From positions 186,001 through 250,000 of the forward strand of contig JAUNLF010000002.1 of NCBI GenBank assembly GCA_030532405.1: a DNA stretch of 64,000 nucleotides, given 5' to 3'. The notes beneath the pieces were generated by a model. The model was not told the DNA's origin. It worked only from the letters and a program-made list of their open reading frames with translations, and searched no databases. Made by a program: the position numbers and the translations under genes. Positions 30,520 to 38,969 of the stretch are shown piece by piece (the stretch's first letter is position 1; the number at the start of each line of letters is the position of its first letter). Origin of the DNA: Actinomycetaceae bacterium. Its GTDB lineage: Bacteria; Actinomycetota; Actinomycetes; Actinomycetales; Actinomycetaceae.

Positions 30520-31848
30520 CTACTCCATGAAACCGTTTTGCTTTGCGTAGGATTCAAGGTCGGTTTGCCATGTAGCTAGTGCGTCTTCGACGGTGGTAGT
30601 CCCTGCAAAAGCTCCCGCGATCTTGTCTCCGTAAATCGTGTTAGCGTACGGCTGGAATGGTAGGTAGCTCCATCCGGGTAGAACATCTGCCGCAGCCTGC
30701 GCCAGAACCTTGTTGTACTCCTGGCCGCCAAAGTACTCGTCGGTGTATGTCAGGAAGTCCTCATCTGTGAGCATTTCGTTGGTTGAAGGGAAGTTTCCGT
30801 TTTCCACACGGATCTTCGCCCCGTCTCCAACACTCATGAACTCCAAGAATTTGTAGGCAGCATCCTTCTTGTCCGAGGCACTCATAATAGCGAGTGAAGA
30901 TCCACCGTTTTCTGAGTTAGCTGTTTCTCCTGCCGTGGGCACTGGGGCCGGAGCAACTCGGAAGTCACCAGATGCTTCGGGTGCCGAACCAATTAGGTTC
31001 GCCGGCATCCACGCACCCGTGATCAAGCTTGCAATAGTTCCGTCGCCAAGGCCACGGAACCAGTCGTCTGACCAACCTGAAACAGTCTTGTTCAGAAGGT
31101 CCTCATCGATCATCTTTTGCCAGAAGTCTGCATAGGTCATAACTCCTTCGTCAGCGAGGTCGATCTTTACCTGGCCGTCCTCGACGGAGAACGGTTGACC
31201 GCCCGCTAGCCACATCATCGAGGTAGCCATACCAGCGTCACCATTGTCAGAAGTGATGTAGTAGTCGTCTCCCAGTGCACGAATCTTCTTTGCCGCTTCG
31301 TAGTACTCGTCCCAAGTTGCAGGTGGGGTGTCTACTCCGGCTTGCTTGAATACAGCTTCGTTATAGAACAAAGCCATTGGCCCCGAATCCATGGGAAGAG
31401 CGTATACCTGACCGCTATCGGACAATGTCACCGAGTTCCACGTGCCGGGCGTGTATTGATCCTTCAAGTCGGCTGCGCCCATCTGGGACAGGTCAGCAAG
31501 ATGACCGGGGATAGCGTACTGGGCGAGCGCGTAGTATTCTACTTGCGCAATATCGGGCACTCCCGAGCCTGCTGCAAGAACGTTGTCGATCTTTGTGTAG
31601 GTGTCAGCGGCACCGCCAACATTTTGGAGATCTACCTTGATATCCGGGTAGGCTTTCTCAAATTCTTCAACCACCGGTGTCAGGGTGGGCTCCCAGGCCC
31701 ACAGCGTAAGGGTTACTTCTTCGCTTCCGGATGACGCGCCTGCTCCCTGAGTTGTGTCTGTTGTATTTTCTGCATTCCCACCGCAGGCGGCTAGAGTTAG
31801 TGCCATAACAGCGGTGCAAGCCGTTACGGCAAGGGGCTTAATCCTCAT
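30520..31848 (-). CDS. carbohydrate ABC transporter substrate-binding lipoprotein
   Basis: The 442-residue extracytoplasmic binding protein captures a sugar for the importer. It has a lipoprotein signal with lipobox LTLAACGG (Cys22), a Thr/Ser/Gly linker, then the family-1 solute-binding fold: LTLWAWEPTLTPVVEEFEKAYP near 47-68, PDIAQVEYYALAQYA, YALPMDSGPMALFYNEAVFKQAG and a TGAWMPANLIG segment. Family-1 proteins bind oligosaccharides. The ligand here is inferred to be a host-type glycan or galactoside because of the GH35 and GH85 neighbours. It is the last gene of the GH35-permease-permease operon, 72 bases after the permease. Confidence 0.92.
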   Translation of the reverse strand: MRIKPLAVTACTAVMALTLAACGGNAENTTDTTQGAGASSGSEEVTLTLWAWEPTLTPVVEEFEKAYPDIKVDLQNVGGAADTYTKIDNVLAAGSGVPDIAQVEYYALAQYAIPGHLADLSQMGAADLKDQYTPGTWNSVTLSDSGQVYALPMDSGPMALFYNEAVFKQAGVDTPPATWDEYYEAAKKIRALGDDYYITSDNGDAGMATSMMWLAGGQPFSVEDGQVKIDLADEGVMTYADFWQKMIDEDLLNKTVSGWSDDWFRGLGDGTIASLITGAWMPANLIGSAPEASGDFRVAPAPVPTAGETANSENGGSSLAIMSASDKKDAAYKFLEFMSVGDGAKIRVENGNFPSTNEMLTDEDFLTYTDEYFGGQEYNKVLAQAAADVLPGWSYLPFQPYANTIYGDKIAGAFAGTTTVEDALATWQTDLESYAKQNGFME

Positions 31849-31920
31849 GTTTGTTTCCTTTCAATTTGTTTTCGACGTTGAAAAATCAGTAATCCGTTTT
31901 GAAGATGTTCAAGGCGCTTA

Positions 31921-32832
31921 CTATTCCTTTACGCTTCCTGCAGCCAGACCGGACTGCCAGTAGCGTTGCAGGAATAGGAACGCGATACAGAGCGGAATGA
32001 TCGTTAAGAGAGACCCCGTGATAATCACGTTTTGGAGTGGCTCAACACCGCCGGCAGCGGAATAGGTTTGCAACTTGATGTCATTGAGACCCGTGGTGAG
32101 CGGTTTCCACTTTTCGGAAGTGAGCATGATCAGCGGTAAGAAGTAGTTATTCCATGTCGCGACAATAGTGAAAAGTGCAACGGTAACGATTCCGGGCGCA
32201 AGCAGTGGAAGTGACACCTTGAAGAAGGTGTTGAGTTCACTAGATCCATCTACGCGTGCTGCTTCGATAAGCTCCATAGGCACGGCCTCTTCGGCGAATA
32301 CCCACATTAAATAGAATCCAAAGGGCGTAATGAGGCAAGGAATGATGACTGAAATTGGGGTATTCACTATTCCAACGCGACTGAACATCAGGAATAAGGG
32401 AACAGTGAGTGCAGTACTCGGTACCGCAATTGCTCCCAAGACAATGGCGACGACTGCCTTGCGACCGGGGAAGCGATACTTGGCAAGCCCATAGCCTCCT
32501 AGGACCGCGAGTAACGTTGCGCCACCAGCGCCCACGACCACGTAGAGCAGAGTATTTAGGAACCAGCGTACGAATATACCGTCCCTGTATTCGAGTGTTT
32601 GTTTGATGTTGTCGAAAAGCGCGAATGAGTCACCAAACGCAAAGCCAAACGTGGTTATATAGTCCGCCTGTGTTTTAGTGGAGTTGATGACGAGCCACAC
32701 TAAAGGCATGAGTGCGTAGATCGCAATTAGTGCGACGATGACCGTGAGAACAATGGACTTTCGTGGTCTCGTTGGACTGTATCCTTTAGTCCTCCGGCGT
32801 CTTGGAGTGGCAAGGTTGGTCGGCGTGCTCAT
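31921..32832 (-). CDS. carbohydrate ABC transporter permease (MalG type)
   Basis: The 303-residue membrane protein is the second permease of a CUT1-type sugar importer. It has a short basic N-terminus, six hydrophobic segments and the ATPase-docking EAA loop EAARVDGSSELNTFFKVSLP. The ATG at 32832 is preferred over one eight codons upstream, because GAGGAGG lies 6 bases before it and the ATGA overlap with the preceding stop is typical of coupled permeases. No ATP-binding subunit is encoded in the window, so a shared MsiK-like ATPase elsewhere is likely. Confidence 0.93.
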   Translation of the reverse strand: MSTPTNLATPRRRRTKGYSPTRPRKSIVLTVIVALIAIYALMPLVWLVINSTKTQADYITTFGFAFGDSFALFDNIKQTLEYRDGIFVRWFLNTLLYVVVGAGGATLLAVLGGYGLAKYRFPGRKAVVAIVLGAIAVPSTALTVPLFLMFSRVGIVNTPISVIIPCLITPFGFYLMWVFAEEAVPMELIEAARVDGSSELNTFFKVSLPLLAPGIVTVALFTIVATWNNYFLPLIMLTSEKWKPLTTGLNDIKLQTYSAAGGVEPLQNVIITGSLLTIIPLCIAFLFLQRYWQSGLAAGSVKE

Positions 32833-33758
32833 TTTTGGCCTCCTCGAGCTCCCCACAACTGCACGACGTAAGCCACAACCACGGTTATTAGTCCCATAAC
32901 GATTGCGAGAGTTGCCGAGTAGTTCGGGCTATGCGCTTCAAAAGCTAGGTGGAATGCGTAGAAGTTTGGTGTGAAGTACGTAGTAATCACGTTGTTCGAC
33001 ATCTGTTGCATTACGTTGGGCTCGTTGAATAGTTGGAATGAACCGATAATCGAGAAAATCACCGTGATCATGAGTGAACCGCGCAATGCAGGTAGCTTGA
33101 TTGCCCGTACGATGTCGAACTCGTTTGCGCCATCGATAATGGCTGCCTCATACAGCGATTCGGGTATCGTCTTCAGCGTTGAGTACAAGATCAACATGTT
33201 GTAGCCGATATAACACCAGGTAACAATATTTCCGATACCCACCCAAATCAGGTCATGGGTGAAGAAATCAATTGAGGTACCAAAAGTAGTGTTGAGAGAA
33301 CCGACTACGCCGTAGCGAGTTCCGTATAAGAACCCCCACATTAGAGTTGCGACCACAGCGGGGATGGCGTACGGAAGGAAAACGGAGATTCGAAAGAATT
33401 TCGCTCCCCACAGTCGACCGGAGTCAAGTGCAAGGGCTAGAAACAAAGATATTCCTAGCATGATAGGTACCTGGATCAGAAGGAAAAGTCCTACACCTCT
33501 GACGCCGCTCCAAAAGTTGGGATCTTGGAACAACGTAATGTAGTTTTCAAAACCTATGAACTGTTCGCCTTGCGACTTGCCCCATACCATCTTTGGCTCG
33601 AAGAATGACAGGTAGATCGCGTACAGGAGCGGGGCGATGAAAACTATGGTGAAGAAGAACATGAAGGGACCAACGAAAATCCAACCCCTCCAGTCCCGCT
33701 TCGGTCGTCGTAGTGTTATCTTCGCCGGAGAGAATGGTGTAACAGTATCGCTCATCAT
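32829..33758 (-). CDS. carbohydrate ABC transporter permease (MalF type)
   Basis: The 309-residue inner-membrane protein is the first permease of the importer. It has a basic N-terminus, six hydrophobic segments beginning with GWIFVGPFMFFFTIVFIAPL, and the EAA loop EAAIIDGANEFDIVRAIKLP, which contacts the ATPase. It starts 5 bases after the GH35 stop and its TGA overlaps the next ATG by 4 bases, so the genes form one operon. A doubled ATG leaves the start one codon uncertain. Confidence 0.93.
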   Translation of the reverse strand: MMSDTVTPFSPAKITLRRPKRDWRGWIFVGPFMFFFTIVFIAPLLYAIYLSFFEPKMVWGKSQGEQFIGFENYITLFQDPNFWSGVRGVGLFLLIQVPIMLGISLFLALALDSGRLWGAKFFRISVFLPYAIPAVVATLMWGFLYGTRYGVVGSLNTTFGTSIDFFTHDLIWVGIGNIVTWCYIGYNMLILYSTLKTIPESLYEAAIIDGANEFDIVRAIKLPALRGSLMITVIFSIIGSFQLFNEPNVMQQMSNNVITTYFTPNFYAFHLAFEAHSPNYSATLAIVMGLITVVVAYVVQLWGARGGQK

Positions 33759-33763
33759 TTGAC

Positions 33764-35503
33764 CTACGCTTCCGTATGGCCGAGTAGCGGTTTAGGAAGC
33801 AACGAAATCGAGGGTGCAGTAACTGCTTCTAGTTCCCAAATCATTATTGAGTTGTGGTTCGCCTTGATTAGTGGTCCGGGAATATAAAGCGTGTCGGTCG
33901 GTCCAGCTGCCCAGTAGCGTCCGAGCAAGAAACCGTTACACCAAGCAATACCGGTGGTTAGGTTACGCGTGTCTAGATGGAGGTCTCTGCCTTCATCAGC
34001 ATTGAACGTTGCCGTTGCAATAATTGGGCCAGATTGGGGGCTGGCAAGCTTTTGAGGATCCGTTGCATTTAGGCTACTCATCAGGTCGAGGTCTACGGTC
34101 GACACTTTCCAGTCGAAAATGTCACGGGTTGCGGTGTGGCATGGACCGATTAGTCCCTTTTCTTCCCCAATTCTTTTGTCGTAATTGACGCGACCAAGAT
34201 CTTCAGCAATTACGGTTAGTCTGCCTTTACGGCGGGGAATGGTTAAGGCACGTTGGCGGTGAAGCCTGTTGATAGATCCAATAGATTCCCCATCCAGGAA
34301 GAAGTACGCTCTGTCGCGCACGTCTTCAAAAATAAGGACCTGGTCTTCTTCATTGACTTCGGTCTCGTAAATCATGAATTTTGCAGTTGGTGAAACTTCA
34401 TCGATGCTCGGAAGACGCTTGTACATGGTTCCCTCAGTGAGGGACATCTTCCAGTCTGGGCCTACAAACAGCGGTAAGTCGCTAACGGCAGTTCCGTGCA
34501 CGGGGTTGTTTGCTTGAGCAACGGCGGTGCCGAGATTACTGGAGATAGCTTGTTGAAATAGATTGTATTTTTCGGTCGTTGTGCCATCCTCAGCTAACGG
34601 TGCGTCATAGTCATATGAGGTGGTGATTGGACTGTACGTGCCCTTGTGGTTAGCCCCATTCATCAAACCGAAGTTCGTGCCGCCGTGGAACATGTAGAGA
34701 TTTACAGATGCGCCCATACCGAGTAGCTGGGCGAAATCTTCTGCTTGCTCTTCTGGATCCGTCACATGATGGTGCTGCCCCCAACTGTCGAACCATCCGT
34801 TCCAGTACTCCATACACATTAGTGGCCCGTTAGGTTGGAAGCGACGAAGTACACCTAAACGCTCAGGGCTGTGTGACCCGAAGGTGGCGGTGGTTAACAG
34901 CTCGGGCAACGATCCGCGCTCGAGCATGGCCTCGTTTGCTTGATCGCAGGTGCACAGTGGCACATCGATGCCTTCCGCCCTTATTTGATCCGCTAGCGCG
35001 CGTAGGTATTCCTTGTCCTCTCCAAATGCCCCGTATTCATTTTCAACTTGAACCATGATTACGTTGCCACCGTGACTGACCTGCCGGGACTGAACGATGG
35101 GGAGGACGTTTTTGAAGTACTCCTTGGTTGCCGCAAGGTAACGTGGGTCGCTAGTACGCAGCTTAATTCCACTCGCAGTTAGCCAAGATGGAAGGCCTGC
35201 ATTATCCCATTCTGCGCAGATATAGGGGCCGGGGCGCACGATAGCCTTTAGACCACGCTCAGCTGCAAGATCCAGGAACGCGCCAAGGTCTCGCCATCCG
35301 TCCAAGCGGAACTCGCCAGGTTTGCTCGAGTGAAAGTTCCAAGCTACATAGGTCTCGATCGTGTTCAAACCTAACGCTACCGCCTGGTCCAGGCGGTGGG
35401 CCCACTGGCTTGGATGCACGCGGAAATAGTGTAAGGCCCCGGAGATAATCTGCGTAGGCTGACCGTCGAGTATGAATCCGTCATCGGAGATTGCGAAGCT
35501 CAC
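33764..35503 (-). CDS. beta-galactosidase, GH35, cytoplasmic
   Basis: The 579-residue enzyme removes terminal beta-galactose. GH35 signatures: ISGALHYFRVHPSQWAHRL near 20-38, NTIETYVAWNFHS, RPGPYICAEWDNAGLPSWL near 90-108, the acid/base Glu156 in VQVENEYGAFG, and the nucleophile Glu232 in CMEYWNGWFDSWG. There is no signal peptide, so it acts inside the cell on imported sugars, unlike the secreted GH35 enzymes. Family members of this compact type prefer beta-1,3- or beta-1,4-galactosides of glycan antennae; specificity cannot be read here. The GTG start at 35503 has AAGGAG 8 bases upstream. It is the first gene of the importer operon, directly behind the operator. Confidence 0.95.
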   Translation of the reverse strand: MSFAISDDGFILDGQPTQIISGALHYFRVHPSQWAHRLDQAVALGLNTIETYVAWNFHSSKPGEFRLDGWRDLGAFLDLAAERGLKAIVRPGPYICAEWDNAGLPSWLTASGIKLRTSDPRYLAATKEYFKNVLPIVQSRQVSHGGNVIMVQVENEYGAFGEDKEYLRALADQIRAEGIDVPLCTCDQANEAMLERGSLPELLTTATFGSHSPERLGVLRRFQPNGPLMCMEYWNGWFDSWGQHHHVTDPEEQAEDFAQLLGMGASVNLYMFHGGTNFGLMNGANHKGTYSPITTSYDYDAPLAEDGTTTEKYNLFQQAISSNLGTAVAQANNPVHGTAVSDLPLFVGPDWKMSLTEGTMYKRLPSIDEVSPTAKFMIYETEVNEEDQVLIFEDVRDRAYFFLDGESIGSINRLHRQRALTIPRRKGRLTVIAEDLGRVNYDKRIGEEKGLIGPCHTATRDIFDWKVSTVDLDLMSSLNATDPQKLASPQSGPIIATATFNADEGRDLHLDTRNLTTGIAWCNGFLLGRYWAAGPTDTLYIPGPLIKANHNSIMIWELEAVTAPSISLLPKPLLGHTEA

Positions 35504-35524
35504 CTAGACTCCTTCGTCGTAGGA

Positions 35525-35569
35525 ATGTTTACGTAAACATAATAAACTCCTATTTTTTCAATTTGTCAA
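35525..35569 (-). promoter_or_regulatory. promoter and palindromic LacI operator of the GH35-importer operon
   Basis: On the minus strand, TTGACA (35569-35564) is followed after 19 bases by TATTAT (35544-35539). Immediately downstream is the perfect 16-bp palindrome ATGTTTACGTAAACAT (35525-35540), centred on CG as in LacI-family operators. It overlaps the -10 box and expected start point, so a bound repressor would block initiation. The site is 32 bases from the GH35 start codon's far side and about 60 bases from the regulator promoter, so it may also control lacI. Confidence 0.8.
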
Positions 35570-35600
35570 TAATCGCAAAGGAAATTTGGTTAATATCAGT

Positions 35601-35627
35601 TTGGTAACGATCACAATGGGGTATGAT
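35601..35627 (+). promoter_or_regulatory. promoter of the LacI-family gene (leaderless)
   Basis: TTGGTA (35601-35606) and TATGAT (35622-35627) are 15 bases apart, a little short. The ATG at 35635 begins 8 bases after the -10 box, where transcription itself should start, so the mRNA is probably leaderless. Confidence 0.5.
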
Positions 35628-35634
35628 CGCTAGC

Positions 35635-36672
35635 ATGAGTAACAATGCGCGACAGGGATTTCGTTCAAAAGGCGGCGTGTCAATTGCGGACGTGGCGCGG
35701 CTGGCAGGCGTGTCGTCGCAGACTGTTTCGCGAGTGTCGAATGGGTCGGACCAAGTCAGGCCTGAGACTCGCGATAAAGTTATAGAGGCTATGCGGATGC
35801 TTGGATACTCGCCGAATATTGCTGCCCGCGCATTGCGGCAAGGGGAGTTTAAGGCTATTGGTGTTCTTGGGAATCGTTTTGACCGCACGGGGGAATCGTT
35901 AACGACTAGCGCACTAATCGCAGCGGCAACGGCGCAGGATTATGCGGTTACTATCGTCACGGTTCAAGAAAACAAGCTTGGCGACTGGGATCATGCCGCG
36001 ATTAGACTCTCTAGCCAGGCAATTGACGGGCTGGTCATCCTTCGAGCTGAGCATACGCCCGAGCAGTTCGCGCTACCTGCCGGTTTTCCGGTTGCGGTTG
36101 CTGACTCTCGGTTGGCGGGCTTGTATCCAGCTGTGACACTGAATCATGAGCAAGGAAGTGTTGCTGCAACTAAGCACCTACTGGGACTGGGGCACCGCCA
36201 GGTGCATCACCTTGCTGGTTTAAAGGGGTCGGATCCTTCTGTAGCGCGTTTGCTACCTTGGCAACGCGTGTTGGAGCAAAACGGAATTCGCCCGCCGGAG
36301 CCCTTCTATGGTGATTGGTCTGCGCAATCAGGTTACGAAATAGGGAAGAAGATTGCGCAAAGGGGAGATGTTACTGCCCTTTATTGCGCCAATGACGAGA
36401 TGGCGATGGGGGTGCTCCATGCGTTCCATGAAGCCGGTCTAAGAGTTCCTGAAGATATATCCGTGGTTGGGTTTGATGATCTTTCGTTGAGCGCGCATCT
36501 ACCTGTTCCGCTTACAACAGTGAGGCAGGATTATCAGATGATTGGGAAGCACTTGTTTGACTTGGTGAAAGAGCAACTGGAAAAGGGTCGGGATGCTGTT
36601 GCGCGTCGTCGCGTCGTCGTGCCCACGCAATTAATCGTCCGCTCCACAACTGCAGCTCCGCGATTTAACTGA
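35635..36672 (+). CDS. LacI-family transcriptional regulator of the glycan operon
   Basis: The 345-residue repressor has the N-terminal helix-turn-helix SIADVARLAGVSSQTVSRV at 16-34, the hinge-helix region YSPNIAARALRQG, and a periplasmic-binding-like sensor domain containing LGHRQVHHLAG, ALYCANDEMAMGVL and ISVVGFDDLSLS. It is expected to bind the palindrome in the divergent GH35 promoter and release it when a sugar, probably galactose-containing, is present. ATG 35635 is chosen because the -10 box ends 7 bases before it; the ATG at 35623 lies inside that box. Its A/T-richer codons differ from the ribosomal genes on either side. Confidence 0.9.
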   Translation: MSNNARQGFRSKGGVSIADVARLAGVSSQTVSRVSNGSDQVRPETRDKVIEAMRMLGYSPNIAARALRQGEFKAIGVLGNRFDRTGESLTTSALIAAATAQDYAVTIVTVQENKLGDWDHAAIRLSSQAIDGLVILRAEHTPEQFALPAGFPVAVADSRLAGLYPAVTLNHEQGSVAATKHLLGLGHRQVHHLAGLKGSDPSVARLLPWQRVLEQNGIRPPEPFYGDWSAQSGYEIGKKIAQRGDVTALYCANDEMAMGVLHAFHEAGLRVPEDISVVGFDDLSLSAHLPVPLTTVRQDYQMIGKHLFDLVKEQLEKGRDAVARRRVVVPTQLIVRSTTAAPRFN

Positions 36673-37004
36673 CAGGAATCTGGGCCCTGGGATCGATTAC
36701 TGCCAGTTCCCGGCCTTGGTTTATGAGAACCGCAACACTAATTCATGATTCGTTTGGAATCCGCGGCCTGATATGTAAAACTATTTGAGTTGCCTCAGAC
36801 AGGAAGCAACCGCGGAATGTCTGAGAAATCGTACAGCCCACCCATCCGGGTGTGTGCTGAGGGGTGTATGCCCCACGTTCTTGATCACAAGAAAAACGGT
36901 CCACTTCCCGCCAGAAGGGAAGTACCGCGCTTCAGTTTGTTGCAAATAGCGACACGCCCGAGTGCGGGGACCGGTGAGAAGCTGTTTAAGAGAGGTAAGA
37001 CGGC
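36673..37004 (+). promoter_or_regulatory. promoter and leader of the S10 operon
   Basis: This 332-base gap has no gene. TTGGAA (36754-36759) and TAAAAC (36776-36781), 16 bases apart, form a probable promoter. The following leader of about 215 bases contains small hairpins such as GGGGTGTATGCCCC near 36860 and ACTTCCC/GGGAAGT (36903-36923). A regulatory role for these is possible but unproven. The rpsJ ribosome binding site AGAGAGGTAAG lies at the end. Confidence 0.45.
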
Positions 37005-37313
37005 ATGGCGGGACAAAAGATCCGCATCCGGCTCAAGTCCTATGACCACGAGGTCATTGACAGCTCCGCGCGCAAGATCGTCGACACTGTGCAGCGCGCA
37101 GGTGCGACGGTCGTGGGCCCGGTGCCGCTGCCGACCGAGAAGAACGTATTCGTTGTCGTTCGGTCGCCCCACAAGTACAAGGACAGCCGCGAACACTTTG
37201 AAATGCGCACTCACAAGCGCCTGATTGACATCATCGACCCGACGCCGAAGGCTGTCGATTCGCTCATGCGACTCGACCTCCCGGCAGACGTAAAAATCGA
37301 TATTAAACTCTGA
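37005..37313 (+). CDS. rpsJ: 30S ribosomal protein S10
   Basis: S10 is a 30S head protein and also the NusG/NusE antitermination partner. The 102-residue protein has [19 protein letters not shown], the [39 protein letters not shown] region (seen in two blocks) and the C-terminal [11 protein letters not shown]. The length is standard. It is the first gene of the S10 operon and restarts the ribosomal cluster after the 10-kb island. Confidence 0.98.
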   Translation: MAGQKIRIRLKSYDHEVIDSSARKIVDTVQRAGATVVGPVPLPTEKNVFVVVRSPHKYKDSREHFEMRTHKRLIDIIDPTPKAVDSLMRLDLPADVKIDIKL

Positions 37314-37327
37314 GGAAACCTGCAGAC

Positions 37328-37993
37328 ATGACTACAAACACCAAGCAGGCGGCTGCGCCCGTTAAGGCGCTGCTCGGCCGCAAGCTCGGCATGACCCAGG
37401 CATGGGACAACGACGGTAAGGTCGTTCCCTTGACGGTCGTGCAGGTGGGCACCAACGTCGTTACGCAGGTGCGCACCGAAGAGACTGACGGCTACTCAGC
37501 CGCACAGATTGGCTTCGGCGAGATCGACTCTCGCCGCATCACGAAACCACTAGCCGGACACTTTGAAAAGGCTGGTGTAACGCCTCGCCGTCACCTCGTA
37601 GAGGTCCGCACCTCCGAAGCCGACTCCTTTGAGGTCGGCCAGGAACTAACCGCGGACGTATTCGCCGCTGGCGACAAGGTTGACATTTCCGGCAACACCA
37701 AGGGCAAGGGCTTCGCAGGCGCCATGAAGCGTCACGGCTTCGCAGGCGGCCCCGCAGGCCACGGTGCACACAAGGTTCACCGCAAGCCCGGTTCCATTGG
37801 CGGCGCAGCGACCCCCGGTCGCGTGTTCAAGGGCCAGCGCATGGCAGGCCGCATGGGCAATGTCCGTCGTACCATCCAGAACCAGACCGTTTTCGCAGTT
37901 GATCAGGAAAAGGGCCTGCTCCTTATTCACGGCGCCATTCCTGGCCCGAAGAACGGTGTTGTCCTGATTCGCTCCTCTGTGAAGGGTGCGTGA
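37328..37993 (+). CDS. rplC: 50S ribosomal protein L3
   Basis: L3 is an early assembly protein whose loop reaches the peptidyl transferase centre. The 221-residue protein has a short N-terminal extension, [20 protein letters not shown] near 14-33, [20 protein letters not shown] and [26 protein letters not shown] (overlapping blocks near 115-175). It lies 14 bases after rpsJ. Nothing unusual. Confidence 0.98.
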   Translation: MTTNTKQAAAPVKALLGRKLGMTQAWDNDGKVVPLTVVQVGTNVVTQVRTEETDGYSAAQIGFGEIDSRRITKPLAGHFEKAGVTPRRHLVEVRTSEADSFEVGQELTADVFAAGDKVDISGNTKGKGFAGAMKRHGFAGGPAGHGAHKVHRKPGSIGGAATPGRVFKGQRMAGRMGNVRRTIQNQTVFAVDQEKGLLLIHGAIPGPKNGVVLIRSSVKGA

Positions 37994-38000
37994 ACGATAA

Positions 38001-38642
38001 ATGGCTAATGCACTGACTGTTGACGTCATCGGAGTTGACGGAGAGAAGGCCGGCACGGTCGAACTCCCCGCAAAGTACTTCGATGCTCCTACTAACATCG
38101 CTTTGATCCACCAGGTCGTTAAGGCCCAGCTGGCAGCAGCTCGCAGTGGCACGCACGCCACCAAGACTCGCGGCCAGGTTTCCGGCGGCGGCAAGAAGCC
38201 GTGGCGCCAGAAGGGCACCGGCCGTGCTCGTCAGGGCTCCATCCGAGCTCCGCAGTGGGTCGGCGGCGGCGTAGTACACGGCCCGCAGCCGCGCTCCTAC
38301 GCAGAACGTACGCCTAAGAAAATGAAGGCAGGCGCCCTCTACGGTGCGCTGTCCGATCGTGCACGCGGTGGCCGCATCCACGTCGTCACCGGATTCGTCG
38401 AGGGCGAAGTACCCTCCACGAAGACCGCACGCATCGCTCTTGAGAGGGTTGCGGACGCCCGCAAGTCCCTCGTCGTTGTTGCTCGCGAAGACAAGCTGAA
38501 CCGCCTGTCGGTTCGCAACCTCGCGAACGTACACGTTCTATGGGCTGACCAGCTGAACACGCTCGACGTTATGAACGCCGAAGACGTTGTGTTCACCAAG
38601 GACGCGCTCGACGCCTTCCTCGCATCCAAGGAGGACAAGTGA
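38001..38642 (+). CDS. rplD: 50S ribosomal protein L4
   Basis: L4 lines the exit tunnel and in some bacteria represses the S10 operon. The 213-residue protein shows [20 protein letters not shown] near 46-65, followed by [20 protein letters not shown], the tunnel loop. It lies 7 bases after rplC and overlaps rplW at GTGA. Confidence 0.98.
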   Translation: MANALTVDVIGVDGEKAGTVELPAKYFDAPTNIALIHQVVKAQLAAARSGTHATKTRGQVSGGGKKPWRQKGTGRARQGSIRAPQWVGGGVVHGPQPRSYAERTPKKMKAGALYGALSDRARGGRIHVVTGFVEGEVPSTKTARIALERVADARKSLVVVAREDKLNRLSVRNLANVHVLWADQLNTLDVMNAEDVVFTKDALDAFLASKEDK

Positions 38643-38941
38643 GTCTCGAAACGTCCAAGAACCCCCGCGACATCATCTTCGCGCCGGTCATCACCGAGAA
38701 GTCCTCTGGACTCATGGACCTAGGTAAGTACACCTTCCTAGTGGACCCGCGCGCAAACAAGACTGAGATTCGTAAAGCAATCGAAGAAATCTTCGGTGTG
38801 AAAGTTTCTCACGTTGCAACGCAGAACCGACAGGGCAAGCGCTACCGCACTCGCGATGGCATTGGCCGTCGAAACAACACGAAGCGAGCCATCGTTACTG
38901 TAAGCGAAGGCACCATTGACATCTTCGGCGAACTCGCCTGA
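38639..38941 (+). CDS. rplW: 50S ribosomal protein L23
   Basis: L23 is the tunnel-exit docking site for trigger factor and SRP. The 100-residue protein has [39 protein letters not shown] and [19 protein letters not shown]. The GTG start overlaps the rplD TGA by 4 bases, so translation is coupled. Confidence 0.97.
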   Translation: MSLETSKNPRDIIFAPVITEKSSGLMDLGKYTFLVDPRANKTEIRKAIEEIFGVKVSHVATQNRQGKRYRTRDGIGRRNNTKRAIVTVSEGTIDIFGELA

Positions 38942-38969
38942 GTCATCGAAGAAGTAAAGGTTACACAAA

